A DNA stretch of 64,000 nucleotides from Pseudanabaena sp. BC1403 (lineage in GTDB: Bacteria > Cyanobacteriota > Cyanobacteriia > Pseudanabaenales > Pseudanabaenaceae): assembly GCF_002914585.1 (NCBI RefSeq), contig NZ_PDDM01000015.1, positions 81,173-145,172 on the forward strand, given 5' to 3'. The position numbers and the translations under genes are program-made. The notes beneath the pieces are model-generated. The model was not told where the DNA came from and did no database searches. It saw nothing but the letters and a program-made list of their open reading frames with translations. This document shows, piece by piece, positions 15,873-25,044 of the stretch (the stretch's first letter is position 1; each line of letters starts with the position of its first letter).

Positions 15873-18653
15873 GATGTGATAGCGGAGCATTCTTTGTAGA
15901 GATTTTTGGGCTGCTTCGTTGGTGGGGTGGGGTTGTTGTCCTTGGGCTAGGGCTAGGAGTTGTTGTTGTCCTGCGGTGATTTCGGTGGGGTTTGTGCCTG
16001 TGAATTGTTCCCAGACGTTGGTGAAGTAGCCGATGCCGTTGATGTAGGCTTCGGGGATGGCGGACTGGAGGAGGGTGGGGGTGACGAGTTGGGTGTGAGT
16101 GGTGTTGGCTAGTTGTACGAGTACCCAGCCGAGGAGTTGGAGGAGGTAGGGATGGCAACGGGTGAGGGTGAGGATTTGGTCTACGATGCCTGTGTCATAT
16201 TCGAGGGTGAATTCGGGATCGGGATTGAGGAGTAGTTCTCTGGCTTCGTCGGGGTTGAGGTAGGTCATCTCGATGGGCATGGCGCTAATGAAGTAGCTGC
16301 TCCAATTGGTTCCGAGTTCGTCTAGGGTTTGGACTCCAGAGAAGAGGAAACTGAGGCGCGATTGATGTTGGATCAGGCTGCGGAGTTGATCAAAGAGCCT
16401 GTTGCTAATACGTCCCTGTTCCATTGCTATGCCGATCGCTTCAAATTCATCGATATTCAGCAGGATACGTCTGTCGCCTAGTTGGGTTAGGGCGGTGTCG
16501 AGCCAGTCTTCGAGTTGGGTGTAAGGACTGAGGCGAAATTCTTCGCGTTTGGGTGGGGCGGGTAGGAGTACTTGTTGGCTACGGGCATCGCGGTGGATGG
16601 CACGAACGATGGTGAAGCAAAAGTCGGCTTCGCTTTGGCTGGCGGATTGGCTTTGGAGGTCGATGTATACTGGTAAAACGTCACTGGTTAGGAGGCGCGG
16701 TAAGTTGAGCAGGAAGGAGCTTTTGCCACAGCGTCGGGGACCATGCAGGATGATGGTGGGACGGTTGCGATCGAGGATTTGGCGGACGATTTGATCGGCA
16801 AAGGCGGAACGTCCTTTAAATAGTTGCGCTCTGTCGCGGGTGAGGGGATTGCCATACTGAAAGGGGTTAAGGATTTCGCCTTGGGATTGGCGTTGGAGTT
16901 GTTCTAGTTCTTGCTGGATGATGGTTTGCCACTGTTTGATTACGTTTTGCCAGCGTGGGATGGCTTTGCTTTTGACTAGTCCTGATAGTTGGGAATTTAA
17001 TGTGGATAGTTGGTCAAGGATGCGTTCTAAGCCGCGTTCGCGGAGGGCAATACTTCCTGCTTGGAGGGCTGCTTCGATATTTTGAGCATATTTTTGGAAG
17101 GTGGGGAGAAGTTCAACGTTGAGGGATTTAGTATCTAATAGTTCAGTTTGGTATAGGGAGGGAACGAGTAGGGGTAAGATGGCGTGGTTGGGTGTGGCTG
17201 TGGTGATGAGTTCGGGAATGGTGTGAATGGCGGTTAATTGATCGGCGACTAGTTGCGGTAAGGCGTTTTTAATTGTTTGTTGGAATCCATAGAGGGGCTG
17301 CTTTTGGATGGATTGAAAAATTGGTAGGGCTTCTAGGGGATTTTGGCGAAAGGCGGCGATGAGGATGCGATCGTGATTGGGTAAGGGGAGCCAGAGTAGT
17401 TCGCTAGTAAAGGGTGGTAATCTTCTTAAAACATCGAATGGATATTGTGTAACACGATAAGAGATAGTATTTACTAGTTTGAATATAAATGATATAAATT
17501 CAGGGTAAATTCTATAATAAGCAAGTAATGTAATTGAGAAAGATAGCAAAATCAGCCAACTTTCATCCTCAATTCTAAATGCAGTCATAATAATAGCAGC
17601 AATTATTCCCAACCATTTTTCTTTCGTAGTAGAAAGACTCACTCCAACCAGCCAACAGGCGAAGAAAAACATAGGTAATGGTAAAGCACCTATATTTGTA
17701 ATGATGCTCATCATAACGCCTACAGTTATGCCCAAAACAATACTTACAAGAATGATCCCAATGTTATAACAAACGCTGTAACAAATTCTGTACGAATAGT
17801 TCGTAATATTTTCAACGTTATATCGAATGCTATAATTAACTTTTTGAGATATGTAACCAGATCTAAATGTAAGAAAAGAATACACAATGCTAATAATAAT
17901 ATTGCTGGCAATATCAATACTGGTTAATAAAAAAGCACAAACAACAACCGAAACTGAGAGTGTAATAGTTATTCCAATAACATTTATCAATATTTTTTCT
18001 AATTCAAAGGCTTTTCGATATGAGAGTAAAATAATACCTAAGCATCCAGCAACTGATAAAGTAAATACCCAGTTTTGAGTTCCTATCCAAATACAACTGA
18101 CTGAAATAAGTATAAAGACAAATATTAGTAGTCTTTTTTTTGTTAATAGTGAGCTATGTTCTAAACTTAAAAGAGTAATTGTTAGGATAAATCCTAGACT
18201 GCTAATTAATAATAATCCTATAAAATTCTGCGATACAAGTAGTGAGAATTCAATAAATTTGATCAGACCTGTAACAAAGAAAGTAGGGTTTACTAAATAA
18301 ACTAGGGCAAAAATTAATGGAAAATGAAAATCTATTTGGAAAACTAGACTTATACCATAAGTTGCCAAAAGAATAATTGGGAATAATAACAAATCCAAGG
18401 ATCGACCATAAAAGATAATCTCTATAATAAGAGGCAAGCTAAAAAGGCAAACAATTTGAATGAATTGGAATAGAAAGCGCCGATTTGTCTGACTAAAAAG
18501 AATATCTTGAAAGGTTGTGTCTGGTCTGTATCCATAACGCTCCTCAACAGGACTCCATTCATTCATCCTCTCCTGCAACCGAGAAGGAAAAAACATCGCC
18601 CAATACCACAACTCCCAACTCTCCCTCAACCACAACTTCAAAGCCTCATTCAT
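15798..18653 (-). CDS. Membrane STAND-type ATPase, third gene of the Trypco1 operon
   Basis: A 951-residue protein. Residues 50 to about 400 carry about ten hydrophobic helices. A helical linker follows, then a STAND/AAA ATPase domain from about 600: GRSAFADQIV, Walker A GPRRCGKSS, Walker B ILLNIDEFEAIG, a sensor region FLFSGVQTLDELG and a winged-helix-like end HPYLLQLLGWVLVQL. Its NPFQYGNPLTRDR entry motif matches the NPFQYGAPVSPDR of the neighbouring trypsin-STAND protein, so the two ATPases are related. The start overlaps the upstream gene by 4 bp. The membrane part may be the effector. Function unproven. Confidence 0.75.
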   Translation of the reverse strand: MNEALKLWLRESWELWYWAMFFPSRLQERMNEWSPVEERYGYRPDTTFQDILFSQTNRRFLFQFIQIVCLFSLPLIIEIIFYGRSLDLLLFPIILLATYGISLVFQIDFHFPLIFALVYLVNPTFFVTGLIKFIEFSLLVSQNFIGLLLISSLGFILTITLLSLEHSSLLTKKRLLIFVFILISVSCIWIGTQNWVFTLSVAGCLGIILLSYRKAFELEKILINVIGITITLSVSVVVCAFLLTSIDIASNIIISIVYSFLTFRSGYISQKVNYSIRYNVENITNYSYRICYSVCYNIGIILVSIVLGITVGVMMSIITNIGALPLPMFFFACWLVGVSLSTTKEKWLGIIAAIIMTAFRIEDESWLILLSFSITLLAYYRIYPEFISFIFKLVNTISYRVTQYPFDVLRRLPPFTSELLWLPLPNHDRILIAAFRQNPLEALPIFQSIQKQPLYGFQQTIKNALPQLVADQLTAIHTIPELITTATPNHAILPLLVPSLYQTELLDTKSLNVELLPTFQKYAQNIEAALQAGSIALRERGLERILDQLSTLNSQLSGLVKSKAIPRWQNVIKQWQTIIQQELEQLQRQSQGEILNPFQYGNPLTRDRAQLFKGRSAFADQIVRQILDRNRPTIILHGPRRCGKSSFLLNLPRLLTSDVLPVYIDLQSQSASQSEADFCFTIVRAIHRDARSQQVLLPAPPKREEFRLSPYTQLEDWLDTALTQLGDRRILLNIDEFEAIGIAMEQGRISNRLFDQLRSLIQHQSRLSFLFSGVQTLDELGTNWSSYFISAMPIEMTYLNPDEARELLLNPDPEFTLEYDTGIVDQILTLTRCHPYLLQLLGWVLVQLANTTHTQLVTPTLLQSAIPEAYINGIGYFTNVWEQFTGTNPTEITAGQQQLLALAQGQQPHPTNEAAQKSLQRMLRYHIIEKIDNQYKFEVPLIERWVREKSS

Positions 18654-20200
18654 CGCAAACCTCGCACAAACTCCGCAAACACATCACTAAACAACTCCCC
18701 ATTAGTTCCCAACAACCCATACCGTTGCAACCAATCCCGCGTCACAGGAGCCGCCGCAGTTGCCGATTTCCCCGCCGCCACTCTCAAAGCATGACGTTCC
18801 AAATCAGACAGATCATAAAAAATCCCCGCCCAATGCGAATGCACCTGAAATAGAAACTCCCTTTTTACCACTTCCACATCACCATGCTGCCAAATCAACG
18901 CCGCCGCCATCTGTGTATAAAAAGGCAACCGCCCCGCCAAATTATTAACCAAATTCAGCGTGTCCGTCCCACAACTAGAAAAGCCATCTCGCAATAACTT
19001 CTCCCATGCCTCAATCTCTAACGCCCCCAACACCGTCGTACTAAAAATATTTCCAAACGGTGAAGTTAAACCCAAATTTTTATAAATCTCACTAAGCGGA
19101 TGCCGACTCGCCACCACCAGCGAAAACAAACCCGCCCCAGCCTTCGATCGCCAATCCTCACCCCAATCTTGAAACTTATCCAACCGATAACCAATACTTT
19201 CCAACTCATCCAAAATCACAATCAATCGATAACCCTCATCTCTCAGTTCCAGCAAAGCATCCTCGACCTCATAGGGATCGATATTATCACCCCTACCCCA
19301 AGGCGCTGTCCCAACCTGTGCTTTAATACCACGCCTCAATCCTTCCATCAGTCCATAAGGATCGTGAAACTTACTATCTTGCAAATCCAACAACACAATT
19401 AACGGCTGTTGCGAATCCTGAAAGAAAACTTGCGGACGTTCCTTGATATAGCGCAAAAACGAACTCTTGCCACTGCGCCGCAACCCGACAATATTCACAC
19501 ATTGCGCCGAAATTGCCCCAATCCGATTTTTGACATCGGCGATCGCACTCACCCGACCATAAAAGCGATCGGGCGACACAGGCGCACCATACTGAAACGG
19601 ATTCACATCACCCCGTTGCTGCTGGTGAAACTGACGATTTTGAGTCGCAAGATCGGGAAAATACTCAAACACTGTCGCGATCGGAATTCCACCACCACCC
19701 AAGGGCAAACTGCGATCTTCCGTATATTTAACAACACCACAAACCTTACCCGTAGCAGGATTGAGCAACGGCGCACCACTTAACCCCGAGCGAACCCTGC
19801 CATCACTAAACTTAATCTTCGGCGGCACATCACCATTCAGCCCATCGTATCGCAACGTTACAGGCGCACCATTCGGGTCAATATCAGGATAGCCATAGGC
19901 AAAAAGATCGTCAAAAGCAGCGATCGCCCCATCCAACTCCACACAGGCTAAAGCTTCCAACGTCTCAAATTGCAACAGAGCCAGATCGACAGGATCGGGA
20001 AAAGACTGTAAAACCTTCGCCACTGCAAAATCCTCTTGGTTTTGCCATCTCACCTTAATCGGGCGATCGCCAGCATTTTTAACCACATGATGACAGGTCA
20101 AAATCAGCCCCGCCGCCACAAAGAAACCTGTACCGTGAGTATTATCAATACTTAGCTTCACCGTACAAGTATGGAGATTGTCAGGACTGAGACTAGCCAA
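18650..20200 (-). CDS. Trypsin-like protease fused to a STAND ATPase
   Basis: A 516-residue fusion. Residues 1-190 are a trypsin-like domain with the catalytic triad visible: His in LILTCHHVVK, Asp in PDPVDLALLQ and Ser in SGLSGAPLLNP. Residues 205-516 are a STAND ATPase: FYGRVSAIADV, Walker A GLRRSGKSS, Walker B VILDELESIG and a helical end with a winged-helix element (DWLQRYGLLG). Such fusions occur in NTP-dependent conflict systems, where a sensed signal is thought to release protease activity. It overlaps the genes on both sides (8 bp and 4 bp). Confidence 0.82.
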   Translation of the reverse strand: MASLSPDNLHTCTVKLSIDNTHGTGFFVAAGLILTCHHVVKNAGDRPIKVRWQNQEDFAVAKVLQSFPDPVDLALLQFETLEALACVELDGAIAAFDDLFAYGYPDIDPNGAPVTLRYDGLNGDVPPKIKFSDGRVRSGLSGAPLLNPATGKVCGVVKYTEDRSLPLGGGGIPIATVFEYFPDLATQNRQFHQQQRGDVNPFQYGAPVSPDRFYGRVSAIADVKNRIGAISAQCVNIVGLRRSGKSSFLRYIKERPQVFFQDSQQPLIVLLDLQDSKFHDPYGLMEGLRRGIKAQVGTAPWGRGDNIDPYEVEDALLELRDEGYRLIVILDELESIGYRLDKFQDWGEDWRSKAGAGLFSLVVASRHPLSEIYKNLGLTSPFGNIFSTTVLGALEIEAWEKLLRDGFSSCGTDTLNLVNNLAGRLPFYTQMAAALIWQHGDVEVVKREFLFQVHSHWAGIFYDLSDLERHALRVAAGKSATAAAPVTRDWLQRYGLLGTNGELFSDVFAEFVRGLR

Positions 20201-20528
20201 TGGTCTTCACCGTCCCTATTTCCTTTGTCCATTCTAGCGAAATTTCTAGATTTGCCTTACCACTACCTTTGACCAGTACGGCTGTTAACTGACCCGCCTC
20301 AACCGCTAACTCCATACCAAACTTCACCGTCGCCTTATTAGGTTTAGCACGATTAATCGGCTCAGCGATCGCTTGGACAATTCCGCCGAGCGCATCAGTT
20401 ACCGCTTTAAACTTACTGGCTTCATTTGCCACATCCTCACGCCCAGTTTGTGTTACCTCAACCAGAATCGTAGTTCCATCTTCCAGTTGTACAGGGATAT
20501 TTTGAGTGCGAGTTTCTGAGTCATTCAT
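20193..20528 (-). CDS. Trypsin-co-occurring domain protein (Trypco1, CU044_2847 family)
   Basis: A 111-residue protein with the Trypco1 pattern: IPVQLEDGTTILVEV at the start, a central helix (DALGGIVQAIAEPI), KATVKFGMELAVEAG and the closing strand KANLEISLEW. This small domain is repeatedly found beside trypsin-like proteases in predicted biological-conflict operons (Kaur, Burroughs, Iyer and Aravind). It is first in the operon and overlaps the trypsin-STAND gene by 8 bp. It is probably a substrate, adaptor or sensor; which is unknown. Confidence 0.8.
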   Translation of the reverse strand: MNDSETRTQNIPVQLEDGTTILVEVTQTGREDVANEASKFKAVTDALGGIVQAIAEPINRAKPNKATVKFGMELAVEAGQLTAVLVKGSGKANLEISLEWTKEIGTVKTIG

Positions 20529-20694
20529 TTTAGTTTCAAGCTTGTTAACATCAAAATTTTAGTTTAGTTGATTTTCTCAATAAAACCACAAAAAAATGTC
20601 ATATAGTTCTGAAGAAAAACTCAATAGACTTCATTTACAAAAATAACGCCAGAAGCTGATAATTATTGTATCTAGTCATTGTGGTGAGCATGAT

Positions 20695-21441
20695 ATGGGA
20701 ATAATGAAGGCTAAGGTTGCGACAAAACTGAAAGTGCGCCCAGTGGATTCAGCACAACTCACAAAACCTAACGAAACGATAGATGTCCCCGTTGGTAAAA
20801 CCTATGGATTTGATAAATTTGAACCTGCTGACAATGGACATGTCAAAGTAATTTTAGCGGCTGGTAGTGGAACTTACTTCGTTTTTCCACCACATTGGGA
20901 AGGACTAGTACCTGACGCTCCTCAAATTGTCAGTAAAAAACAAGCTGAATCATTCTTTGGCAGACAAATTACAGATGCTCAACTTCAAGATTTGAACTCC
21001 TGTTTAGTTCGCTACAAGATTACTACCGCGCCTAGATTGCGGCATTTTCTTAGTCAAATTGCCCACGAGTCTGGTGGCTTGCAATATACACAAGAATTTG
21101 CCGATGGTAAGGATTATGAAGGTCGCCAAGATTTGGGGAATGTGAATCCAGGTGACGGACCAAAATATAAAGGGGCTGGAGTGATTCAGCTTACAGGGCG
21201 GGCTAATTATCAGGCTTTTAGTAAGGCGATCGCTGATCCTAAAGTGATGGATGGAGTCGCCTATGTTGCATCAAAATATCCATTTACCAGTGCTGGGTTT
21301 TGGTGGTCTAACAACAATATGAATGCCCTATGCGATCGCGGTGCAAGTGTCGAAGAAGTGACTTTACGTGTGAATGGTGGCTATAACGGTCTAGACGATC
21401 GCAAATATTACTTTGACAAAGCTCGCGGTATTTTTGCCTAA
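20695..21441 (+). CDS. GH19-type lysozyme/chitinase-like protein
   Basis: A 248-residue protein. Residues 1-75 look like an SH3-type binding module ([10 protein letters not shown] ... [12 protein letters not shown]). Residues 90-248 are a GH19 lysozyme-like domain: [16 protein letters not shown] with the catalytic Glu, [19 protein letters not shown] and [14 protein letters not shown]. No signal peptide is evident. Such proteins occur as phage endolysins and as cell-wall hydrolases. It diverges from the Trypco1 operon across a 166-bp gap, in which I see only a 16-codon open frame that I do not call. Confidence 0.8.
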   Translation: MGIMKAKVATKLKVRPVDSAQLTKPNETIDVPVGKTYGFDKFEPADNGHVKVILAAGSGTYFVFPPHWEGLVPDAPQIVSKKQAESFFGRQITDAQLQDLNSCLVRYKITTAPRLRHFLSQIAHESGGLQYTQEFADGKDYEGRQDLGNVNPGDGPKYKGAGVIQLTGRANYQAFSKAIADPKVMDGVAYVASKYPFTSAGFWWSNNNMNALCDRGASVEEVTLRVNGGYNGLDDRKYYFDKARGIFA

Positions 21442-21634
21442 CAGCAAAGGAAAAGACAGTGCTAAGCACTGTCTTTTCCTTTGCTGGATTTGATTTTTAA
21501 TGCACAAAAGGGTCGGCACACTTTTGTGCATTGGGGTTTAGACATCAAAAAAAATAACAACTACAACAATTTGCGACCAAACAAACTACTATAAATTTTT
21601 GAAACTGTTGCAAAGCAACAGTTTCAAAAATTTA
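21442..21634. repeat. Three hairpins downstream of the GH19 gene
   Basis: 21442-21486 has perfect 21-bp arms starting right after the stop (likely terminator). 21499-21532 has 12-bp arms (AATGCACAAAAG). 21592-21634 has 19-bp arms (TAAATTTTTGAAACTGTTG). No gene lies between 21442 and 21706. Confidence 0.7.
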
Positions 21635-21706
21635 TTAATTATGGCTTGAGCACAATTCGCTTTAAGAAATGGAATCAGCCTCCTGTAGATTAACTGCAAG
21701 CAAAAT

Positions 21707-22867
21707 ATGAATATTAAGTGGAAGTCTCAACTGTTGTTGTTTATGGTGGCTATAACCACTTCGATCGTGTCGGCATATTCGGGGTTTCAGGCTAACAATG
21801 CCATGATCGAAAGTGCGAAGAAACGAGAACTGAATGTTACATCCACATTGATCCAGAGCAACATCGCCGAACAGATTAACAAAGCCTCCGCCCGCGCTTC
21901 ATTAGTGTCTTCATTGCCATCGATCAAGCAAGCTTTTCGGGCAAAAAACCGCGAAGAGATCGCAAATCGTCTATTGCCAGCCATGATTGTCCAACGCGAT
22001 CAGTTTGGAATCAGAGAGGGGCAGTTTATCTTGCCACCTGCGATCTCTTTCTTGCGTATCTATGCTCTTAAGGATGGACATGGTGAAGATCTGAGTGGAT
22101 TTCGTCAGATGCTACTGGTAGCTAATCGCACTGGGGAACCTCAACGCGGTATGGAAATCGGTCGGCGCGGGCTTAGCATTCGCGCAGTCTATCCAGTCAA
22201 AGATGATGAGGGGTTGATCGGTAGCTTTGAAATAGGCTTAAGTTTCTCATCGGTGCTCTCACAAACTAAGACAAATACAGGCTTTGATGTGGGTGTGTTC
22301 ATCGACGATAAATTGATGACTGAGGTCGCCAAATTGCAGCCTCGTCCAGATAGTGAGCGCATCATTGGTGGATACCAAGCCGTCGAAGTCACAGACTGGG
22401 CGGCTCTCAAGCCACTACTATCTCCCGCAGTCTTTGCCAAGGCGCGTGATGTTTCTGTTGAACTTCTCACCGTCAATGGCAATGACTACGGACTGGTCTT
22501 AGTGCCCGTGCTGGACTACAAGGGTGAACGTATCGGTGCGGTAGTGGCAGTTCGAGACTTTAGTGAATTCCAGAATCAGCAAAGGTGGGCACTCACAGGC
22601 ACAGTTGCAATGGCAGGATTACAGATAGTGTTGCTGACTGGTGCTTTGTTAATCGTGGTTAATGCCATGTTGCTCAAGCCCTTTGCCGCGATCGCAAGTG
22701 CCAGCAACGAACTAGCCGATGGAAATCCAGCCCCTGATCTCGAAGATTTGGCAAACCGCCGCGATGAGATTGGCGGCATGGCGCGATCGCTACAAACTCT
22801 TGTTGTCTCTAAAGGGAATGGAAAGGGCAATACTAAAGATGCTGTGAAGGAGTCAAAAAATGCGTAG
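21707..22867 (+). CDS. Cache-domain membrane protein with HAMP but no output domain
   Basis: A 386-residue protein. There is an N-terminal membrane helix (about 8-28), then a periplasmic region of about 260 residues with Cache-like features (FLRIYALKDG, RAVYPVKDDEGLIGSFEIG, LVLVPVLDYKGERIGAVVAVRD). A second helix is at about 300-325, then a HAMP-like segment (LKPFAAIASASNELADGN ... RRDEIGGMARSL). It ends without a kinase or chemotaxis domain. Such proteins usually bind small extracellular molecules. The gene end overlaps the ion channel gene by 8 bp, so the two products probably work together. Confidence 0.75.
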   Translation: MNIKWKSQLLLFMVAITTSIVSAYSGFQANNAMIESAKKRELNVTSTLIQSNIAEQINKASARASLVSSLPSIKQAFRAKNREEIANRLLPAMIVQRDQFGIREGQFILPPAISFLRIYALKDGHGEDLSGFRQMLLVANRTGEPQRGMEIGRRGLSIRAVYPVKDDEGLIGSFEIGLSFSSVLSQTKTNTGFDVGVFIDDKLMTEVAKLQPRPDSERIIGGYQAVEVTDWAALKPLLSPAVFAKARDVSVELLTVNGNDYGLVLVPVLDYKGERIGAVVAVRDFSEFQNQQRWALTGTVAMAGLQIVLLTGALLIVVNAMLLKPFAAIASASNELADGNPAPDLEDLANRRDEIGGMARSLQTLVVSKGNGKGNTKDAVKESKNA

Positions 22868-24158
22868 ACCATGGAAATTTTCGCTATCCCACATCCTCAC
22901 CATTTTTTTATTGTGCATTTCCTTCACTTTTGCTACCTATATTGGGGCAGGAGCAAACATCGCAACGACCGCTATCTTTGCGCAATCTAATCCTGAAGCG
23001 ACAAATAATCCCACAACACCTGCACCTAATCAGTCAGTGGCAAACCCCACAGTTACTGATGCAGCAAAGCCTCCAGCAAACAAAGATGGTGCTGCTAATC
23101 CAACAAAGCCGCCAGTTAAAGATATCGCCAAAAAAACTACTACACCAGACGAAAACCCACTGGGGATGAATAATCTTGTTCCTTTTCCTTCTAATGTGGC
23201 TCTCCCTATAAATGTAGGTGTAGCCTTATTTGTAAATAACATCAGCAAAATCAGCGAAGCTAGTAATACCTTTGAGAGTCAGTTTGATTTAAGGTACAAC
23301 TGGAAAGATCCTCGCTTAGCCTTCGATACTGGCGAGATGGGAACTAATCGTTTGGAGTTTGGACAAGAAGCTGCTGTAGCAAAATTAGCCACCATCTGGA
23401 ACCCGCAGATTAAAATCACTAACATCATCGAGAAAGATGCTCAAATCGTTCCAGGCTTATTCATTCATTATGATGGTGAAGTAGAGCTCATCCAGCGTGT
23501 CAAGGCGACCTTTGAGACCAAATTAAATTTAGATGCTTTCCCCTTTGACACCCAGTCTCTGCTAGTAGCCATGTTGTCATCTAAATACAATTCTAATCAG
23601 ATTGCAATGACTCAGGATCAGAATGATCTGAACGAATCAGGACTCGATCCAGACCTCAAAGTTAATGGATGGAAGCCACAGGGAATATCCTTTAAAATGA
23701 CACAGCTACGCGCTTGGAATGGAGCATTTCTCCGTCAGATTGAAGCTCGCGTAGGTATGAAACGTATCCCGAATGCGATTCTAGGCTCGATCTTCACACC
23801 ATTCTTCTTGACTTTAATCGTACCGACGATCTTTACATTCTTCGCAAATGTAGACTTAGCGCCCCGTCTAGTCGCATGGAGTGGCTCAATCTTGGCATTA
23901 GTGGCGCTTACCTTCACATTTTCAGTGCGATACCCTTGGCTCGGCAGCAACAGCCTCGTATCGCAGATATTCACCGCAGGACATGCCTTTCAGCTTGTCT
24001 CCGTACTTTTATCGATAACACTGTTTAACCCAGATGTAGCTAAAAAGATGGATCGGTTCATAGTTGCCGAACTCGTCAGCTATCTACGGTGGCTTGTTCC
24101 TGTCGGCTTCTTGGGGGTCTTGATCACTAAGTCTCTACTCACAGCTTTCGACTGGTAA
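22860..24158 (+). CDS. Pentameric ligand-gated ion channel homologue (GLIC/ELIC type)
   Basis: A 432-residue protein. A signal helix (residues 8-30) is followed by a Pro/Ala/Thr-rich linker to about 100, then a pLGIC extracellular beta-sandwich domain: YNWKDPRLAF, WNPQIKITNI, the conserved loop around FPFDTQSL, and NGW. Four membrane helices follow, including SIFTPFFLTLIVPTIFTFF. The eukaryotic disulfide cysteines are absent, as in all prokaryotic members. It would form a homopentameric cation or anion channel; the ligand is unknown. Its start overlaps the Cache-HAMP gene. Confidence 0.83.
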   Translation: MRRPWKFSLSHILTIFLLCISFTFATYIGAGANIATTAIFAQSNPEATNNPTTPAPNQSVANPTVTDAAKPPANKDGAANPTKPPVKDIAKKTTTPDENPLGMNNLVPFPSNVALPINVGVALFVNNISKISEASNTFESQFDLRYNWKDPRLAFDTGEMGTNRLEFGQEAAVAKLATIWNPQIKITNIIEKDAQIVPGLFIHYDGEVELIQRVKATFETKLNLDAFPFDTQSLLVAMLSSKYNSNQIAMTQDQNDLNESGLDPDLKVNGWKPQGISFKMTQLRAWNGAFLRQIEARVGMKRIPNAILGSIFTPFFLTLIVPTIFTFFANVDLAPRLVAWSGSILALVALTFTFSVRYPWLGSNSLVSQIFTAGHAFQLVSVLLSITLFNPDVAKKMDRFIVAELVSYLRWLVPVGFLGVLITKSLLTAFDW

Positions 24159-24174
24159 TGCGATCGCCTAGTCT

Positions 24175-24204
24175 AAAAAAAGCGGCGCTTCGCGCCGCTT
24201 TTTT
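24175..24204. terminator. Bidirectional terminator between the channel gene and apt
   Basis: Stem of A-run plus GCGGCG, loop CTTCG, then CGCCGC and a T run. It lies between convergent genes and works in both directions. Confidence 0.85.
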
Positions 24205-24205
24205 G

Positions 24206-24727
24206 TTAATAATTTACTAAGGAAAAAATTGGCACTTCTGGTAATGCTTTCCTGCCATTGAGAAAATCCAGCTCAATCAAAAATCCATAGCCAATTAGTT
24301 CTGCCCCTGATTGCTCGACCAGTTTGGCGGCAGCAGCAGCCGTTCCACCTGTGGCTATCACATCATCGATAATAATCACTCGCTTACCTGAAGAGATCGC
24401 ATCTTGATGCATCTCTAAGGTATCAGTTCCATATTCCAAAGCGTATTCAACTCGAAATACTGCTGCTGGTAATTTTTTGGGTTTACGGACAGGTACAAAG
24501 CCACAACCTAAAGCCATCGCCATTGGTGCGCCAAGGATAAAGCCTCGTGATTCAATGCCGATAATACAGTCAATCTCTCCAATATTCAGTTCTGCAAATT
24601 TTGTTTTAAAGCCTTGGATAACGGCTGTTAGTCCCTGAGGATGTGCTAACAAAGGCGTAATATCTCGAAACATGATGCCTTGCTGTGGAAAATCAGGAAT
24701 ATCACGAATAATGCTTTTAAAATCCAT
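24206..24727 (-). CDS. apt: Adenine phosphoribosyltransferase
   Basis: A 173-residue type I phosphoribosyltransferase that salvages adenine to AMP. The PRPP-binding motif is [31 protein letters not shown] and [14 protein letters not shown] are typical of Apt. Normal length. It stands beside the urate catabolism genes, on the other strand. Confidence 0.95.
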   Translation of the reverse strand: MDFKSIIRDIPDFPQQGIMFRDITPLLAHPQGLTAVIQGFKTKFAELNIGEIDCIIGIESRGFILGAPMAMALGCGFVPVRKPKKLPAAVFRVEYALEYGTDTLEMHQDAISSGKRVIIIDDVIATGGTAAAAAKLVEQSGAELIGYGFLIELDFLNGRKALPEVPIFSLVNY

Positions 24728-24781
24728 AGGGTTGCTTGCTGCTAGAGAGTCTCACAATTTTATCGGTATGCGCGATCGCAT

Positions 24782-24888
24782 TTACAGCAATTTGTTTTCA
24801 AACCCGCCACAAATAAAAATATACAATCTATTGCGGGGCTTCGCCCTGCGCCCCTTTTTGTAGCAGGTTTGATCGACAACTGCTGTAA
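24782..24888. repeat. Palindromic interspersed repeat (MITE-like)
   Basis: Ends TTACAGCA (24782-24789) and TGCTGTAA (24881-24888). Interior inverted pairs include AAACCCGCCACAAA with TTTGTAGCAGGTTT and a GGGGCTTCGCCC core. Similar repeats are common in cyanobacterial genomes. Only one copy is seen here. Confidence 0.55.
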
Positions 24889-24918
24889 CACAAGAGTATC
24901 GTAGTTTCATAACCTAAA

Positions 24919-24979
24919 AATAAAGAACCGATTTTTTGTGGCGCAGCGAAGCCACGCCACAAAAAATCGGTTCTTTATT
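24919..24979. repeat. Perfect 25-bp hairpin upstream of hpxO
   Basis: Arms 24919-24943 and 24955-24979 around AGCGAAGCCA. It may insulate hpxO from upstream transcription. Confidence 0.7.
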
Positions 24980-25009
24980 GAAATTTTGATGTGCATCAAA
25001 AAACATGCA

Positions 25010-25025
25010 TGTATACTGTATGCAA
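25010..25025. promoter_or_regulatory. Operator-like site upstream of hpxO
   Basis: TGTATACTGTATGCAA, the reverse complement of TTGCATACAGTATACA. It lies 20 bp before the chosen hpxO ATG and matches the sites at 54143 and 53568. The symmetric core is ATACWGTAT. A GntR-family repressor is a reasonable guess for the binding protein. Confidence 0.6.
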
Positions 25026-25044
25026 AGTATATGGGTTTGTTGCG

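Noticed and set aside
19100..19783. Two frames of 100-124 codons antisense to the trypsin-STAND gene
   Set aside because: Their composition is rich in Thr, Pro and Arg as expected for shadows, and the sense strand has clear catalytic motifs.
20592..20642. 16-codon ORF (MSYSSEEKLNRLHLQK) between Trypco1 and the lysozyme gene
   Set aside because: Too short, no ribosome-binding site and no support beyond an ATG.
20695..24158. Prophage region suggested by the GH19 lysozyme
   Set aside because: No capsid, tail, integrase or terminase genes are nearby; the following genes are a Cache protein and an ion channel.
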